Part shown: positions 1-8,830 of the stretch, in pieces | Position numbering within the stretch: position 1 is the first letter of the stretch | Layout of the letters: each line of letters begins with the position of its first letter | Source of the DNA: Akkermansiaceae bacterium UBA1315 | Lineage (GTDB): Bacteria; Verrucomicrobiota; Verrucomicrobiia; Verrucomicrobiales; Akkermansiaceae | NCBI GenBank assembly: GCA_002307065.1 | Contig: DBTN01000048.1 | Location: 1 to 39,552 of the forward strand | Direction: 5' to 3' | Length of the DNA stretch: 39,552 nucleotides | The notes under the pieces: model-generated | Told to the model about the DNA's origin: nothing | Seen by the model: only the letters and a program-made list of their open reading frames with translations | The model's database searches: none | Made by a program: the position numbers and the translations under genes

Positions 1-3000
1 GCCGATGGCGGTGAAGGTGGCGATGGCGGTGACGGCGGAACGGGCGGTGCCGGAGGAAACGGGGGAGCTGGAGGAGACGGTGGCGTCGGCGGTGACGGTG
101 GCGCGGGATCTTCAGGAGAACAAGGAGGCTCAGGTGGTACCGGCGGAAACGGAGGAACGGGCGGAACGGGTGCGCAAGGTGGCACCGGCGGAGTCGGTGG
201 AACCGGTGGTACGGGCGGCACGGGGGGGACCGGTGGCACCGGCGGCGAAGGCGGTGACGGCAGCGATGGGGGAGACGGTGGAAATGGCGGAGACGGTGCA
301 AAAGGCGGCGATGGTGGCGACGCCAATGGCGGAACCGGTGGTGCAGGTGTCGCAGGAAATCCCGGCGGCGACGGCGGAAGTGGTGGCACCGGCGGTGATG
401 GTGGAAATGGTGGTAACGGATCGAACGGTGGAGTGGGCGGAGACGGCGGAATCGCAGGCGACGGAGCAGACGGCACCGATGGCGGAAACGGCGGTGACGG
501 CGGAACCGGCGGTGCTGCCGGAGATGGCGGCGACGGCGGAACAGGAGGTGTCGGTGGAACCGGTGGCATCGGCGGCTTGGGAGGCACGGGTGGTCTCGGC
601 GGCACGGGTGGCCGAGGTGGCGACAGCGGACGCGGCGGAAATGGCGGCGACGGTGGTGATGGCGGCGACGGCGGATCGGGCGGTGCGGGAGGCATCGGCG
701 GCGATGGCGGTGTCGGCGGAGATGGTGGTGACGGCGGTGACGCAGGAAATGGTGGCGACGGCGGCGATGGTGGAAATGGCGGCACCGGTGGTGTCGGCGT
801 GACTCTTGCGAAAGGAGCCGTCCTCACCAACTATGGAACGATTTCAGGAGGTGTCGGCGGTGCAGCCGGTCTCGGTGCGGCAGGCGGTGACTCCGGTGCG
901 GCAGGTGTCGGCGGAGCTGCTGGAAGCGGAGGCGTGGCGGGAACGGGCGGCGCGGGCGGCATCGGAGGGGCGGCCGGTGATGCGGGCCTTGGCGGTCTCG
1001 CCGGTGCGGGGGGAGAAGTGGGCGCGGGCGGATTTGGTGGAGCCGGCGGCATTGGCGGCGCAGGAGGAACTGGTGGCTCGGGCGGTCAAGGCGGCCAAGG
1101 CGGAACCGGTGGCCTACCCGGAACTCCCGGAACCGGTGGTCAAGGCGGCACGACGGGTACAGGGGGACTCGCTGGAACCGGCGGCACCGCAAACGGTGGA
1201 AAAGGCGGCGCGGCCGGTGCGGGTGGAACAGGTGGTTCAGGCGGAGCGGGAGATCCTCCAGGAGAAGATGGCGAAGATGGTTCTGCCGGAAATCCCGGCG
1301 CAGATGGCGATTCAGGCATTGCTGGCACTGATGGCACGCCCGGAAATGATGGGGCCCTTGCCGGAGTCGATGGTGACGATGGCGCGACCGGGCAAGTCGG
1401 TGCGACCGGTGACCAAGGCCAAACGGGTGCTCAAGGTGCGTCCGGAGCCAACGGCGCAACCGGTGAAATGGGTCAAACCGGTGAGTCTGGAACTCAGCTT
1501 GGCTCGGGTGTTGCTGGAAATGACGGAGTTGCTGGAAATGACGGCCAAGACGGAGCGACGGGAGCGGACGGCGTGACCGCAAGTGCCGGAACCGCAGGCG
1601 GATCCGGAGCGGCAGGTGTCGCCGGAAGCAACGGAACCGACGGTTCGGGTGGCGAAGGTGCCGCAGCGGTCGTCGGATCGGGAAATACCACGGTGATCAA
1701 TGATGGAACGCTTTCCGGCGGTTGGTCGGCGGATGGGTTGCGACAAGCCAACGCGGTCGAATTCACCGGCGGCGGAAACCTTTTGGAACTTCACAGCAAT
1801 TCGATCATCGAAGGCAACGCAGTCGCGGTTCAGGATGACGAAAGCCAGGAAGATACGTTGGCACTCGGTGGCGACGCGGATGGAACTTTCGACGTGGGCC
1901 TCATCGGCACTCAATACATCGGTTTCACCCAAATCGATAAAACCGGTATCAGCACATGGACCGTCGATGGACAGACGACGGAGGTCGCTCCTTGGACGGT
2001 GAAAGAGGGAACTTTGATCCTCGGCAGCACGGCGGAATCGGACACCTCCATCGCGGGTGACATGTCCGTCGATCTGGAAGGAACATTGTCCGGTTATGGA
2101 ACCGTCGGCGGTAATTTAACCAACGGCGGCACAATTTCTCCCGGAGCCGGAACTGGTAGCATCGGTACTCTCACGGTGGAAGGCGACTACACGCAGAGCT
2201 CCGATGGAATCCTTGAGGTCGATGCGGATCAGACGACCGGGTTGGCGGATAAAATCGATGTTAGCGGAACTGCCGCTCTTGATGGAAGTGTCCACGTCAT
2301 CGCCCAAAGCGATACTGCTTGGTACAGCGAGCACGTCATTGTCGAAGCGGATGAAGGAGTGACCGGAACGTTCGACAATGTGACGGACAATCTCACCAAT
2401 ATTGATACTTCGATCACCTATAATCCGAATACTGCGGTCATCGGACTGATGCGAAATGATGTGGTTTTCCAAGAGGAAGTTGCTGATCTAACCGATAACC
2501 AAGATTCGACCGCGGGCGCGATTGACGAGCTTCCGGAAGGATCGATTTACAAAGCTATCGTAAAAGACGGAGAAGGAAACGCTGCCCATAACTTCGACCT
2601 TCTTTCCGGAGAAATCCATGCCGATACCGCTTCGGCGTTGCTCACGACGGAACGGGTCAGCCGTGGCATCATGTCGGATAATATGCGCAACCGGGTGCGC
2701 GATTCCCGCGATCAAGGGTCCTCCGCTTCGTCCACTCCCGCTCCGACTTATACCGACAGCAAATCGCCCATCCCGGATGCGGTCGTTTCGAAGGAGCCGT
2801 ATCAAAGCCATTTCGCCCTCTGGGGAGAGGTGGTCGCGGATGACCTCACCCTTAAGAGCGATGGCAACGCCGGAAAAACCGAACAAGATCTCGCCGGTGT
2901 ATTTGTCGGCGGAAACGTCATGCTCGGTGGCGGTTGGCAAGCGGGTGCTGCCTATGGTCACACTGAGGCGGAAGTCGATGTGCGTGACCGCGATTCCAGC

Positions 3001-3648
3001 GCGGACATCGAAAACAATACGCTCGGTCTAACCGTTGGTAAGTCATTCGAAACCGGTAACGACAACGCGATCAATTTCCTCCTCGGCGGCACTTACACCC
3101 GCAGCGGCGTGGAAACCAAACGTGACGTCGAGATCGGTGCCATCCAGGAAACTCTCGCCTCGGAGTATGATGTCGATACGGTGCAGCTCTTTACCGAAGT
3201 AGCCTACGAAATGAGACTCAGAAACCGCAGCATCCTCGAGCCCTACGTTGGCCTGGGCTGGAGATCGCTCAGCGGGGACGACTATCAGGAAAAAGGCGGC
3301 ACCACCGCGCTCAGCGGCGAAGGTTTCGAACTCGATCAAATCAACACCACGGTCGGCATTCGCTTCCGCCAAGGATTCGATATTGGCAGCTTGCCAGCGT
3401 GGGTCCAAGTCGGGGCGGGTTGGGAGCATAGCTTTGGCGATACCGAAGGAGTCGCGGTCCACCGGTTTGATGGCGGAAATGAGTTCCGAGTCACGGGTGC
3501 GCCGCTCGATCGTGATGCGGGAATCCTCGATCTGAGCTTCGGGGTTCACCTCACTGAATCGCTCAGCCTGAGCACTTCGTATATCGGTCGTTTCTCTGAA
3601 AACAATCGCGAGAACACCTACCGTCTCGGCTTGAACTGGAAGTTCTAA
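1..3648 (+). CDS. Gly-rich autotransporter, 5' end outside window
   Basis: The frame is open from base 1, so this is the last 1215 residues of a larger surface protein. Residues 1 to about 420 are almost entirely GGX triplets, with X mostly D, T, A, N or V. From about residue 421 (base 1261) the repeat becomes collagen-like GXY for roughly 75 residues (GEDGEDGSAG, GATGDQGQTG). After that come typical autotransporter passenger motifs: VINDGTLSGG, TVKEGTLILG and GGTISPGAGTGSIGTLTV. A helical linker (about bases 2620-2720) leads into a C-terminal beta-barrel starting near ALWGEVVADD and ending in YRLGLNWKF, with the terminal aromatic residue expected of an outer-membrane barrel. The family (type V secretion) exports the passenger through its own barrel. 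The function of the passenger, probably adhesive or structural, is inference. The antisense and other-frame open frames over the repeats are side effects of repeat composition. Confidence 0.9.
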   Translation, partial: ADGGEGGDGGDGGTGGAGGNGGAGGDGGVGGDGGAGSSGEQGGSGGTGGNGGTGGTGAQGGTGGVGGTGGTGGTGGTGGTGGEGGDGSDGGDGGNGGDGAKGGDGGDANGGTGGAGVAGNPGGDGGSGGTGGDGGNGGNGSNGGVGGDGGIAGDGADGTDGGNGGDGGTGGAAGDGGDGGTGGVGGTGGIGGLGGTGGLGGTGGRGGDSGRGGNGGDGGDGGDGGSGGAGGIGGDGGVGGDGGDGGDAGNGGDGGDGGNGGTGGVGVTLAKGAVLTNYGTISGGVGGAAGLGAAGGDSGAAGVGGAAGSGGVAGTGGAGGIGGAAGDAGLGGLAGAGGEVGAGGFGGAGGIGGAGGTGGSGGQGGQGGTGGLPGTPGTGGQGGTTGTGGLAGTGGTANGGKGGAAGAGGTGGSGGAGDPPGEDGEDGSAGNPGADGDSGIAGTDGTPGNDGALAGVDGDDGATGQVGATGDQGQTGAQGASGANGATGEMGQTGESGTQLGSGVAGNDGVAGNDGQDGATGADGVTASAGTAGGSGAAGVAGSNGTDGSGGEGAAAVVGSGNTTVINDGTLSGGWSADGLRQANAVEFTGGGNLLELHSNSIIEGNAVAVQDDESQEDTLALGGDADGTFDVGLIGTQYIGFTQIDKTGISTWTVDGQTTEVAPWTVKEGTLILGSTAESDTSIAGDMSVDLEGTLSGYGTVGGNLTNGGTISPGAGTGSIGTLTVEGDYTQSSDGILEVDADQTTGLADKIDVSGTAALDGSVHVIAQSDTAWYSEHVIVEADEGVTGTFDNVTDNLTNIDTSITYNPNTAVIGLMRNDVVFQEEVADLTDNQDSTAGAIDELPEGSIYKAIVKDGEGNAAHNFDLLSGEIHADTASALLTTERVSRGIMSDNMRNRVRDSRDQGSSASSTPAPTYTDSKSPIPDAVVSKEPYQSHFALWGEVVADDLTLKSDGNAGKTEQDLAGVFVGGNVMLGGGWQAGAAYGHTEAEVDVRDRDSSADIENNTLGLTVGKSFETGNDNAINFLLGGTYTRSGVETKRDVEIGAIQETLASEYDVDTVQLFTEVAYEMRLRNRSILEPYVGLGWRSLSGDDYQEKGGTTALSGEGFELDQINTTVGIRFRQGFDIGSLPAWVQVGAGWEHSFGDTEGVAVHRFDGGNEFRVTGAPLDRDAGILDLSFGVHLTESLSLSTSYIGRFSENNRENTYRLGLNWKF

Positions 3649-3660
3649 AAAGCTAAAGAA

Positions 3661-3686
3661 GTCCGGGGCGTTTCGACGTCCCGGAC
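3661..3686 (+). terminator. Stem-loop after the autotransporter gene
   Basis: GTCCGGG (3661-3667) pairs with CCCGGAC (3680-3686), and three inner pairs including one G-T extend it to about 10 bp around a TTTCGA loop. It begins 12 bases after the stop codon. The tail CGCTTCATTTCC is not a true T-run, so an intrinsic terminator is only probable. Confidence 0.5.
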
Positions 3687-3708
3687 CGCTTCATTTCCCC
3701 CCGATCTT

Positions 3709-4530
3709 ATGAAACCTTTTGTTAGTCTTATCCTGCTGGGAGCGACGTCTTTTCTCATTTCCTGCGAGCAGAAAAATTCGTCCACCAAGGAAACAGAAAC
3801 GCCCAAAATTTCGGCACAATCCGTCAGCGAGACCGAGGCGGATTTTACGCCCTGGATGAGCCGTGCCGAGTTGCAGTTTTTTCAGGAAAACAATCCGGCG
3901 GATCACTATTTCGCGCAAGTCGAAGGCCGCAACCATGGGGGGCGTTTGGAATATCGGGCGCTGAACAAGCTTTTCCCTGCGGACGATTATGATCAGTGGG
4001 GAGTCTTTTGGGGCATCACCGAAACGGAACTTTTTGATTGGGAACTGCGATTGCTGAAAGGTGGGTTCTCCCGATCATACAGCCAGTTTTTCGCCGACCC
4101 GACCGGAAAAATTTTGCATCAAATCGTTTGGCTGAAACCGAAAGGGCACACGGGTGAATCTTCCGAACCGGTCGAGACGGTGGTGGGGGAACGGGAGGTC
4201 GCCCGACTGTCAAAAGAGGCTTGGGAACGTTCTCGTTCGGAGCGCCAACCCGAACCGGTCGAAAATCCGCCGACGGAATTGGCCGTCGAAGTTGCTTCGG
4301 AAGTTCCTCCTCCAACCGAACCTCCGGTTCCCGAAAAAGCGGCGAGTCCCGTGATCGAAAAAGTCGAACCCTCTCCCAAAACTTCGGGGCCAACGTATAT
4401 CGTGAAAGCTGGCGATACCTTGGGCAAGATCGCCAAGAATCAGAAAGTTTCGTTAGAAAATCTCAAAACCGCGAACCATCTCAAAAGCGATCTCGTTCGC
4501 ATCGGACAAAAACTGGTGATTCCGAAATGA
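3709..4530 (+). CDS. LysM-domain lipoprotein
   Basis: This 273-residue protein has a lipoprotein signal: MKPFVSLILLGATSFL followed by the lipobox LISC, with Cys near residue 20. The middle (residues about 45-150) is an unrecognised domain with several Trp residues (PWMSRAELQFF, DQWGVFWGITETELFDWEL). A Pro/Glu-rich linker follows (residues about 175-225, PPTEPPVPEK). The C-terminus is a single LysM domain of about 45 residues (TYIVKAGDTLGKIAKNQKVS to IGQKLVIPK). LysM binds peptidoglycan N-acetylglucosamine, so the protein is probably a membrane-anchored envelope protein that contacts the cell wall. The gene converges on dtd with 5 bp between the stop codons and no visible terminator. There is no enzymatic domain I recognise. 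Confidence 0.85.
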   Translation: MKPFVSLILLGATSFLISCEQKNSSTKETETPKISAQSVSETEADFTPWMSRAELQFFQENNPADHYFAQVEGRNHGGRLEYRALNKLFPADDYDQWGVFWGITETELFDWELRLLKGGFSRSYSQFFADPTGKILHQIVWLKPKGHTGESSEPVETVVGEREVARLSKEAWERSRSERQPEPVENPPTELAVEVASEVPPPTEPPVPEKAASPVIEKVEPSPKTSGPTYIVKAGDTLGKIAKNQKVSLENLKTANHLKSDLVRIGQKLVIPK

Positions 4531-4535
4531 CCGGC

Positions 4536-4988
4536 TCACTCGCGATTTTTGGAGTCCATGCTGATGGTGACCGGTCCGTCATTGATCAGTGAAATGCGCA
4601 TGTCCGCCCCGAAAACTCCGCGTCCGACCGGCTTTCCAAGTTCTTTTTCCAGAGCAATACAGAACCGGTCATAAAGCGGTTTCGAAATCGTTGGAGCCGC
4701 CGCGCGGAGAAACGATGGCCGATTCCCTTTTTTTGTCGAAGCATGCAGTGTGAATTGGCTGACGGCGATGATCCCACCGTCGATGTCCTGCACGGAGCGG
4801 TTCATTTTTCCGTCATCGTCTGCAAAAATCCGCATGCGAACGATCTTCGGGGCGAGCCAGTCGATGTCTTCCATTCCATCGCCCTCTTCCACACCGACGA
4901 GGATCAACAGTCCGGTACCGATTTCTGAAACGACTTTTTTGTCGATTGTTACCGATGCTTGAAGCACTCGCTGAAGAATCACTCGCAT
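4536..4988 (-). CDS. dtd: D-aminoacyl-tRNA deacylase
   Basis: A 150-residue protein, the normal length for the Dtd family, which hydrolyses D-amino acids (and Gly from tRNA-Ala) from mischarged tRNA. Both family signatures are present: SQFTL at residues 77-81 and the cis-proline motif GPVT at 138-141. The N-terminus MRVILQRV and the segment IGTGLLILVGVEEGD are also typical. I start at the ATG at 4988. The frame continues upstream for 11 codons to another start, but the extra residues match nothing in the family. The gene is divergent from dnaB, and the 213 bp between them holds a cluster of DnaA-box-like sequences. Confidence 0.95.
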   Translation of the reverse strand: MRVILQRVLQASVTIDKKVVSEIGTGLLILVGVEEGDGMEDIDWLAPKIVRMRIFADDDGKMNRSVQDIDGGIIAVSQFTLHASTKKGNRPSFLRAAAPTISKPLYDRFCIALEKELGKPVGRGVFGADMRISLINDGPVTISMDSKNRE

Positions 4989-5046
4989 GGTCGATTTTCG
5001 GAATTTCCTGACCGGTTGCAAGATTGACTCTCAGATCATCGCGAAA

Positions 5047-5161
5047 TTGTTCACGGCTATTCACCGGTTATTCACAAAGCTGAATTCACATTCTATCACC
5101 CGGTTGTTGACCGGTTATTCACAAATCAAGCGGATCAAAAAGTTGTTCACAGCTATCCCCA
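5047..5161 (+). promoter_or_regulatory. DnaA-box cluster upstream of dnaB
   Basis: Two exact TTATTCACA sites (5068-5076 and 5115-5123) fit the DnaA-box consensus TTATNCACA. Near-matches in the same orientation are TTGTTCACG (5047-5055), CTATTCACC (5057-5065), GAATTCACA (5082-5090), TTGTTCACA (5143-5151) and CTATCCCCA (5153-5161). The first three begin 10-11 bp apart and the last two 10 bp apart, which puts them on one face of the helix. A 16-bp direct repeat, ACCGGTTATTCACAAA, covers both perfect boxes (5063-5078 and 5110-5125). The region lies in the dtd/dnaB divergent gap and is visibly AT-richer than the genes. It could be DnaA control of dnaB or part of a replication origin; the sequence alone does not decide. 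Confidence 0.65.
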
Positions 5162-5201
5162 TTGACGAAAGGTTGGGGAATTTGCCACGATCAGGTTCTC
5201 C

Positions 5202-6647
5202 ATGGCCGCCGAAACCAAAACCGCACCCGCAACGAATAAACCCGCCGCTCTTCAACAAGGAGCGACGGCCGTCGATGATGTGACCCGCGCGCTGCCCCAT
5301 GCGCTGGGTCCGGAGAAAAGTTTGCTTTCCTCCATGTTGCAGGACCCGCAGGAGTACATCGGTGTCGCGATTGAGGAGAAGCTGACCAAGGACCATTTTT
5401 ACCTGCCGTCGCATTCGACGCTTTTTGGATTTTTGATCGAGCTGTTCGAAGCGGGTAGCGAAGTGGAACTGGTGTCTTTGGTCCAGCGTTTGCTCGACCG
5501 TGGTCTGTTAGATCGGGTGGGCGGGCCTTCCGCGTTGACGGATCTTTACACCTACGCGCCGAGTCCCGGGCATTTCCGGCACCATTTGCAGCACGTCAAA
5601 GACAAGTTCGTGCTGCGATCGATCATTCAAAATTCGAACGAAGCGATCGCACAAGCTTACGATGCTCCGGATGAAGTGGCGGCTTTGTTGGATTCGGTCG
5701 AAGCGAGTGTGCTGGCGATTCGCGAAGGCTCGGAGACAAACAAGGCGCCAACGATCAAACAATCGGTCAACGAGGTGATCGAAAAATTTCAAGCACTGCT
5801 CGCGGGTGAGCAAGGCGCGCAGGGAATATCGACCGGTTTTTCCGAACTCGATCGGATGTGCAGTGGCATGAAACCCGGAGAAATGTTCGTCGTGGCGGCC
5901 CGTCCCTCGATGGGAAAAACCTCGTTCATGATGAATATCGTCGAGCACATTTGTATGGATCAGGGAAAACCCTCGATGGTGTTTTCCTGCGAAATGAGCG
6001 CGTTTCAGATCGTGCAGCGTTTGGTGTTTTCCCGTTCAAAATTTGCGATGAGTCAGCTTTCGCGCGGTTACACCCCAACCAAAGGCGACCTGCAGCGCAT
6101 CCAACGGGCGGCGATGGAAACGGCGAGCTCTAAACTTTTCATCGACGATACCGCCGGCATTTCCATCAACGAATTGCGGGCGAAAGCGCGTCGGAAAAAA
6201 CGCGACGAAGACATCCAGTTCATCGCGATCGACTATTTGCAGTTGATGAAATCCCGCACCAAGCAGGCTGAAAATTCGCGTGAACGGGAAATCGCCGAAA
6301 TTTCCGCGGGGATCAAGGGATTGGCAAAAGAGCTGTCGATCCCGATCTTGATTCTCGCCCAGCTCAACCGGGGTCCGGAAAGCCGCAGCGGAAAAAGTCT
6401 GGGGGTTCCCCGGATGTCGGATTTGCGGGAATCCGGTGCGATCGAGCAGGACGCCGACATGGTTGGCTTGCTTTACCGGACCGCCTACTACGCCGAAAGC
6501 GAAGAGGAGAAAGAAGCCGAAGCAGGCAAAGCTGAACTGGTTTTGGCAAAAAACCGGAACGGCGAAACCGGTCACATTCCGCTTACCTTCATCGCCGATC
6601 TCATGCGCTTCGAAACCGGTGCCCCGGCAACCGGTTTGGACGAGTGA
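5202..6647 (+). CDS. dnaB: Replicative DNA helicase DnaB
   Basis: A 481-residue hexameric 5'-3' helicase of the replication fork. The N-terminal DnaB domain spans about residues 33-140 (EKSLLSSMLQDP, HSTLFGFLIELFEAG), the linker about 140-200, and the RecA-like helicase core begins at STGFSELDRM. Walker A is ARPSMGKT (residues 233-240). Walker B lies in FIAIDYLQLM, and the arginine-finger region is in DLRESGAIEQDADMV. Length and domain order are normal. The N-terminal 25 residues are Ala/Thr-rich and not part of the conserved fold. The start at 5202 has no clear Shine-Dalgarno sequence. The DnaA-box cluster ends about 40 bp upstream, so initiation-protein control of this gene is plausible. 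Confidence 0.97.
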   Translation: MAAETKTAPATNKPAALQQGATAVDDVTRALPHALGPEKSLLSSMLQDPQEYIGVAIEEKLTKDHFYLPSHSTLFGFLIELFEAGSEVELVSLVQRLLDRGLLDRVGGPSALTDLYTYAPSPGHFRHHLQHVKDKFVLRSIIQNSNEAIAQAYDAPDEVAALLDSVEASVLAIREGSETNKAPTIKQSVNEVIEKFQALLAGEQGAQGISTGFSELDRMCSGMKPGEMFVVAARPSMGKTSFMMNIVEHICMDQGKPSMVFSCEMSAFQIVQRLVFSRSKFAMSQLSRGYTPTKGDLQRIQRAAMETASSKLFIDDTAGISINELRAKARRKKRDEDIQFIAIDYLQLMKSRTKQAENSREREIAEISAGIKGLAKELSIPILILAQLNRGPESRSGKSLGVPRMSDLRESGAIEQDADMVGLLYRTAYYAESEEEKEAEAGKAELVLAKNRNGETGHIPLTFIADLMRFETGAPATGLDE

Positions 6648-6651
6648 TCGT

Positions 6652-7083
6652 CTAATTGCTCTTCGCCCGGACTCTTTCCAATAGGTCAGGATCTGCTTCA
6701 AGCGCGTCGGCGACGGCGCGGATGACATTTAAAGTCGGGCGGGAAACGTGGTGCTCCATGCCTTCAACATCGTGGTAGATCGTTTCCTCATCGATTCCGA
6801 AAAGCCGGAGAAATCGGGTGAGCGTTTCGTGACGCTCGACGATGGCGCGGGCGATGCGGTGGCCGTCTTCGGTCAGAACAGTGCCCCGGTATTTTTCGTG
6901 TTTCACCAGGCCTTCGGCATCAAGTCGCTGCAGCATGTTGGTGACGCTGGCTTGGGAGATCGAAAGGTTTTTTGAAATATCGACGGCGCGGGCGTAACCT
7001 TTCGCCTCGATCAGATGGAGAATCTGTTCGAGGTAATCGTCCATGGCGACGGAGCCGCTGGTGCGCCGGGGTGTTTGGGTCAT
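6652..7083 (-). CDS. mntR: MntR-type manganese-dependent repressor
   Basis: A DtxR/MntR family regulator of 143 residues, close to the length of Bacillus MntR. A winged helix occupies residues about 15-75 (ISKNLSISQASVTNMLQRLD), followed by the metal-binding and dimerisation helices. The MntR metal ligands are all present with a constant offset: D16, E19, H85, E107, E110 and H111 (motif HDVEGMEHH). This argues for Mn(II) sensing rather than Fe. No SH3-like third domain is present, as in MntR. I use the ATG at 7083 because the upstream extension (FPFPANSPSFPF) is low complexity. It is convergent with dnaB, with 4 bp between the stop codons. No manganese transporter gene is in view. Confidence 0.88.
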   Translation of the reverse strand: MTQTPRRTSGSVAMDDYLEQILHLIEAKGYARAVDISKNLSISQASVTNMLQRLDAEGLVKHEKYRGTVLTEDGHRIARAIVERHETLTRFLRLFGIDEETIYHDVEGMEHHVSRPTLNVIRAVADALEADPDLLERVRAKSN

Positions 7084-7142
7084 GGGAAACGGAAAACTAG
7101 GGGAATTGGCGGGAAAGGGGAAGCACGGTTTTGTCAAACCGG

Positions 7143-7745
7143 TTAGGGGCGGCGCAGGCGATGCCAAGCGGATGTGTCGGGATGCAGCAAGGTTTCAACC
7201 GGTTCGGCGGCGAGTTGAAACGTTTCAATGAGGTCGGCGAGCACAACTAGCGAGGCGACGGAATCGAATAGAGCGTCGTGCCAATTTTTCGAGGGAACGA
7301 GCGATTGAATGGTTTCTGTTAGATTTCGAGCTTCGCAAAGGGCTCCGAGCGAGTGCGAGGAAAGCTCCGGCCAAGCGGCGCGGCTGAGATGCAGCGTGTC
7401 GATCCATGGTCCGAAACCGTGACCGGGGAAGGCTCGAAGAAATCGTTTTTCGGTGCCCTTTCCGTGAGCAACGATGATCGCGCCGCTGAGACCGGTTTTG
7501 ATTTCCGGCCAGAGCGAAAGAAGCGATGGAGCATCGGTAAGTTCGGCGGAGGAAATGCCGTGGACTTTTTGAGCGGACCAATGAATCGGTTGATCGGTGT
7601 AAAGATAGGAAACAAAGGGGTTTTGGTGGCCGTGATTGACGGACCAAGTCGCGAGTCCGATCTGAACCGGGCTGTCATTCATGCCACGCGCCGCGCCCGC
7701 CGATTCGAAATCGATGGCCGTGAAACGGGTTTGGTGGATGAGCAT
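7143..7745 (-). CDS. DnaQ-like 3'-5' exonuclease
   Basis: A 200-residue protein of the DEDDh exonuclease superfamily (DnaQ epsilon-like). Exo I is DFE at residues 12-14, D116 lies in IDT, and Exo III is NWHDALFD with H156 and D161. In Exo II the pattern AHGKGTEKRFL has Glu (E99) where most relatives have the second Asp, a conservative change. The segment VHGISSAELTDAP is typical of these proteins. The substrate, DNA or RNA ends, cannot be read from the sequence; a repair or proofreading role is family inference. It is upstream of mntR with 59 bp between them. Its 5' side faces the AT-rich island. Confidence 0.85.
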   Translation of the reverse strand: MLIHQTRFTAIDFESAGAARGMNDSPVQIGLATWSVNHGHQNPFVSYLYTDQPIHWSAQKVHGISSAELTDAPSLLSLWPEIKTGLSGAIIVAHGKGTEKRFLRAFPGHGFGPWIDTLHLSRAAWPELSSHSLGALCEARNLTETIQSLVPSKNWHDALFDSVASLVVLADLIETFQLAAEPVETLLHPDTSAWHRLRRP

Positions 7746-8046
7746 GTGGATCAGATTAGAGGTTTATCCATTATCAGAAAGTGCGAGATTTAGAAATATC
7801 GAAGTAGAGTAGAGGAGTAAAAACGGGTGATATTCGCAAAGTTCGGAAAGCGATGAGAGGTGGTAGCGTCTGTGATTCAGATCATAGTGAGAATGCTTGA
7901 CATGCCCTCATTATCAATAATTGCAAAATGCAATGTTGTGTATTGCGCGAAATGGCAATTTAATCAATGTTTCATCCATGGCGAAAACCATTGTACCCCA
8001 GCGGATGAAAAAACAGAACGTCTCCTTCTTAAAGTCTGCCCTTAGT
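7746..8046. other. AT-rich non-coding stretch at island edge
   Basis: If the lipoprotein starts at 8047, this 300-bp stretch holds no gene I can support. It is clearly AT-richer than its surroundings. ATTGCA-AAA-TGCAAT (7920-7934) is a perfect 6-bp inverted repeat with a 3-base spacer. A TTGACA hexamer precedes it at about 7896-7901, but no good -10 box sits 16-18 bp downstream. It may hold the promoter and operator of the lipoprotein gene. Confidence 0.4.
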
Positions 8047-8808
8047 ATGCGGATTTTTTGTAGGAAAATATCGAATTTAAATATAACTAAATGCATTTCT
8101 GTTCTGCTTTTTGTAATTTGTGTTCCTCTTTCAAGCTGTGCCAGTAGTAGAGTCGATCAAACGGTTCGCACAATGTCAGGAAGGGGAGGAAGTCTCTATT
8201 CGCCCAGCCATTATCTTACGCCAGATAGGAATAAAGAACTTCAAGAGATTTCTGCTGAATTGGGTGAACCCCTGACACCCAGAGGAAAGGCATTCGTTTA
8301 TTCGGCGATCTTCGATATAAATAAATCTTATGGCGAATATATCGATGTTCTGACCGCTGGCCGTGCAAGCGTAAACGTTTTTTATGATTCGTTGAATCTC
8401 GGACTCACTGGCGCTGCAACGGCCTTAAATCCAGTCGGTACGAAAACTATACTTGCTGGTTTATCCACATTTTTCCAGGGGCAGAAGGCATCGGTAGATA
8501 AAAATATTTTTGATGACAAAGCTATTTTTGCGCTCAGCTCTATCATGGAGGTGAGACGTTCGCAGACATTGACAACCATATCCACCAAGCTCAAAGCAGA
8601 CAATAATTATAATTTAGGGGAAGCATTGATGGATTTGGATAGTCTTTATAAAGCGGGGTCATTGCAAACAGCTCTTCAGGCGGCATTCCTAAATCAACCT
8701 GCTGTGAGCCACTCAGGTACAACCGCTCCTCCTGAGTTGGACGAAAGAGTGGTTCCTTCGGTAGGGGATGGGCCATTACTGCCTTCGACAGTCACACCTG
8801 TAGAATGA
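8047..8808 (+). CDS. Unrecognised lipoprotein, probably acquired
   Basis: The start is uncertain. From the ATG at 8047 the protein has about 253 residues and a long signal (NITKCISVLLFVICVPL) ending in the lipobox LSSC; the frame is open back to 7921 with further ATGs at 7978 and 8005. The mature part is mostly helical, with conserved-looking segments FVYSAIFDINKSYGEYIDVL, LTGAATALNPVGTKTILAGL and YNLGEALMDLDSLYKAG, and a Pro-rich tail. I do not recognise the family. Base composition is much more AT-rich than the neighbours and codon choice differs (TTA, ATA, AAT common), which suggests horizontal transfer. It converges on the VWA operon with 22 bp between the stop codons. Confidence 0.7.
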   Translation: MRIFCRKISNLNITKCISVLLFVICVPLSSCASSRVDQTVRTMSGRGGSLYSPSHYLTPDRNKELQEISAELGEPLTPRGKAFVYSAIFDINKSYGEYIDVLTAGRASVNVFYDSLNLGLTGAATALNPVGTKTILAGLSTFFQGQKASVDKNIFDDKAIFALSSIMEVRRSQTLTTISTKLKADNNYNLGEALMDLDSLYKAGSLQTALQAAFLNQPAVSHSGTTAPPELDERVVPSVGDGPLLPSTVTPVE

Positions 8809-8830
8809 CTGTGTAGTGTGATCGGAGTTC

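Noticed and set aside
5..802. Long alternative-frame and antisense open frames over the Gly-rich repeats
   Set aside because: They mirror the GGX repeat composition; the frame that continues into the barrel is the real one.
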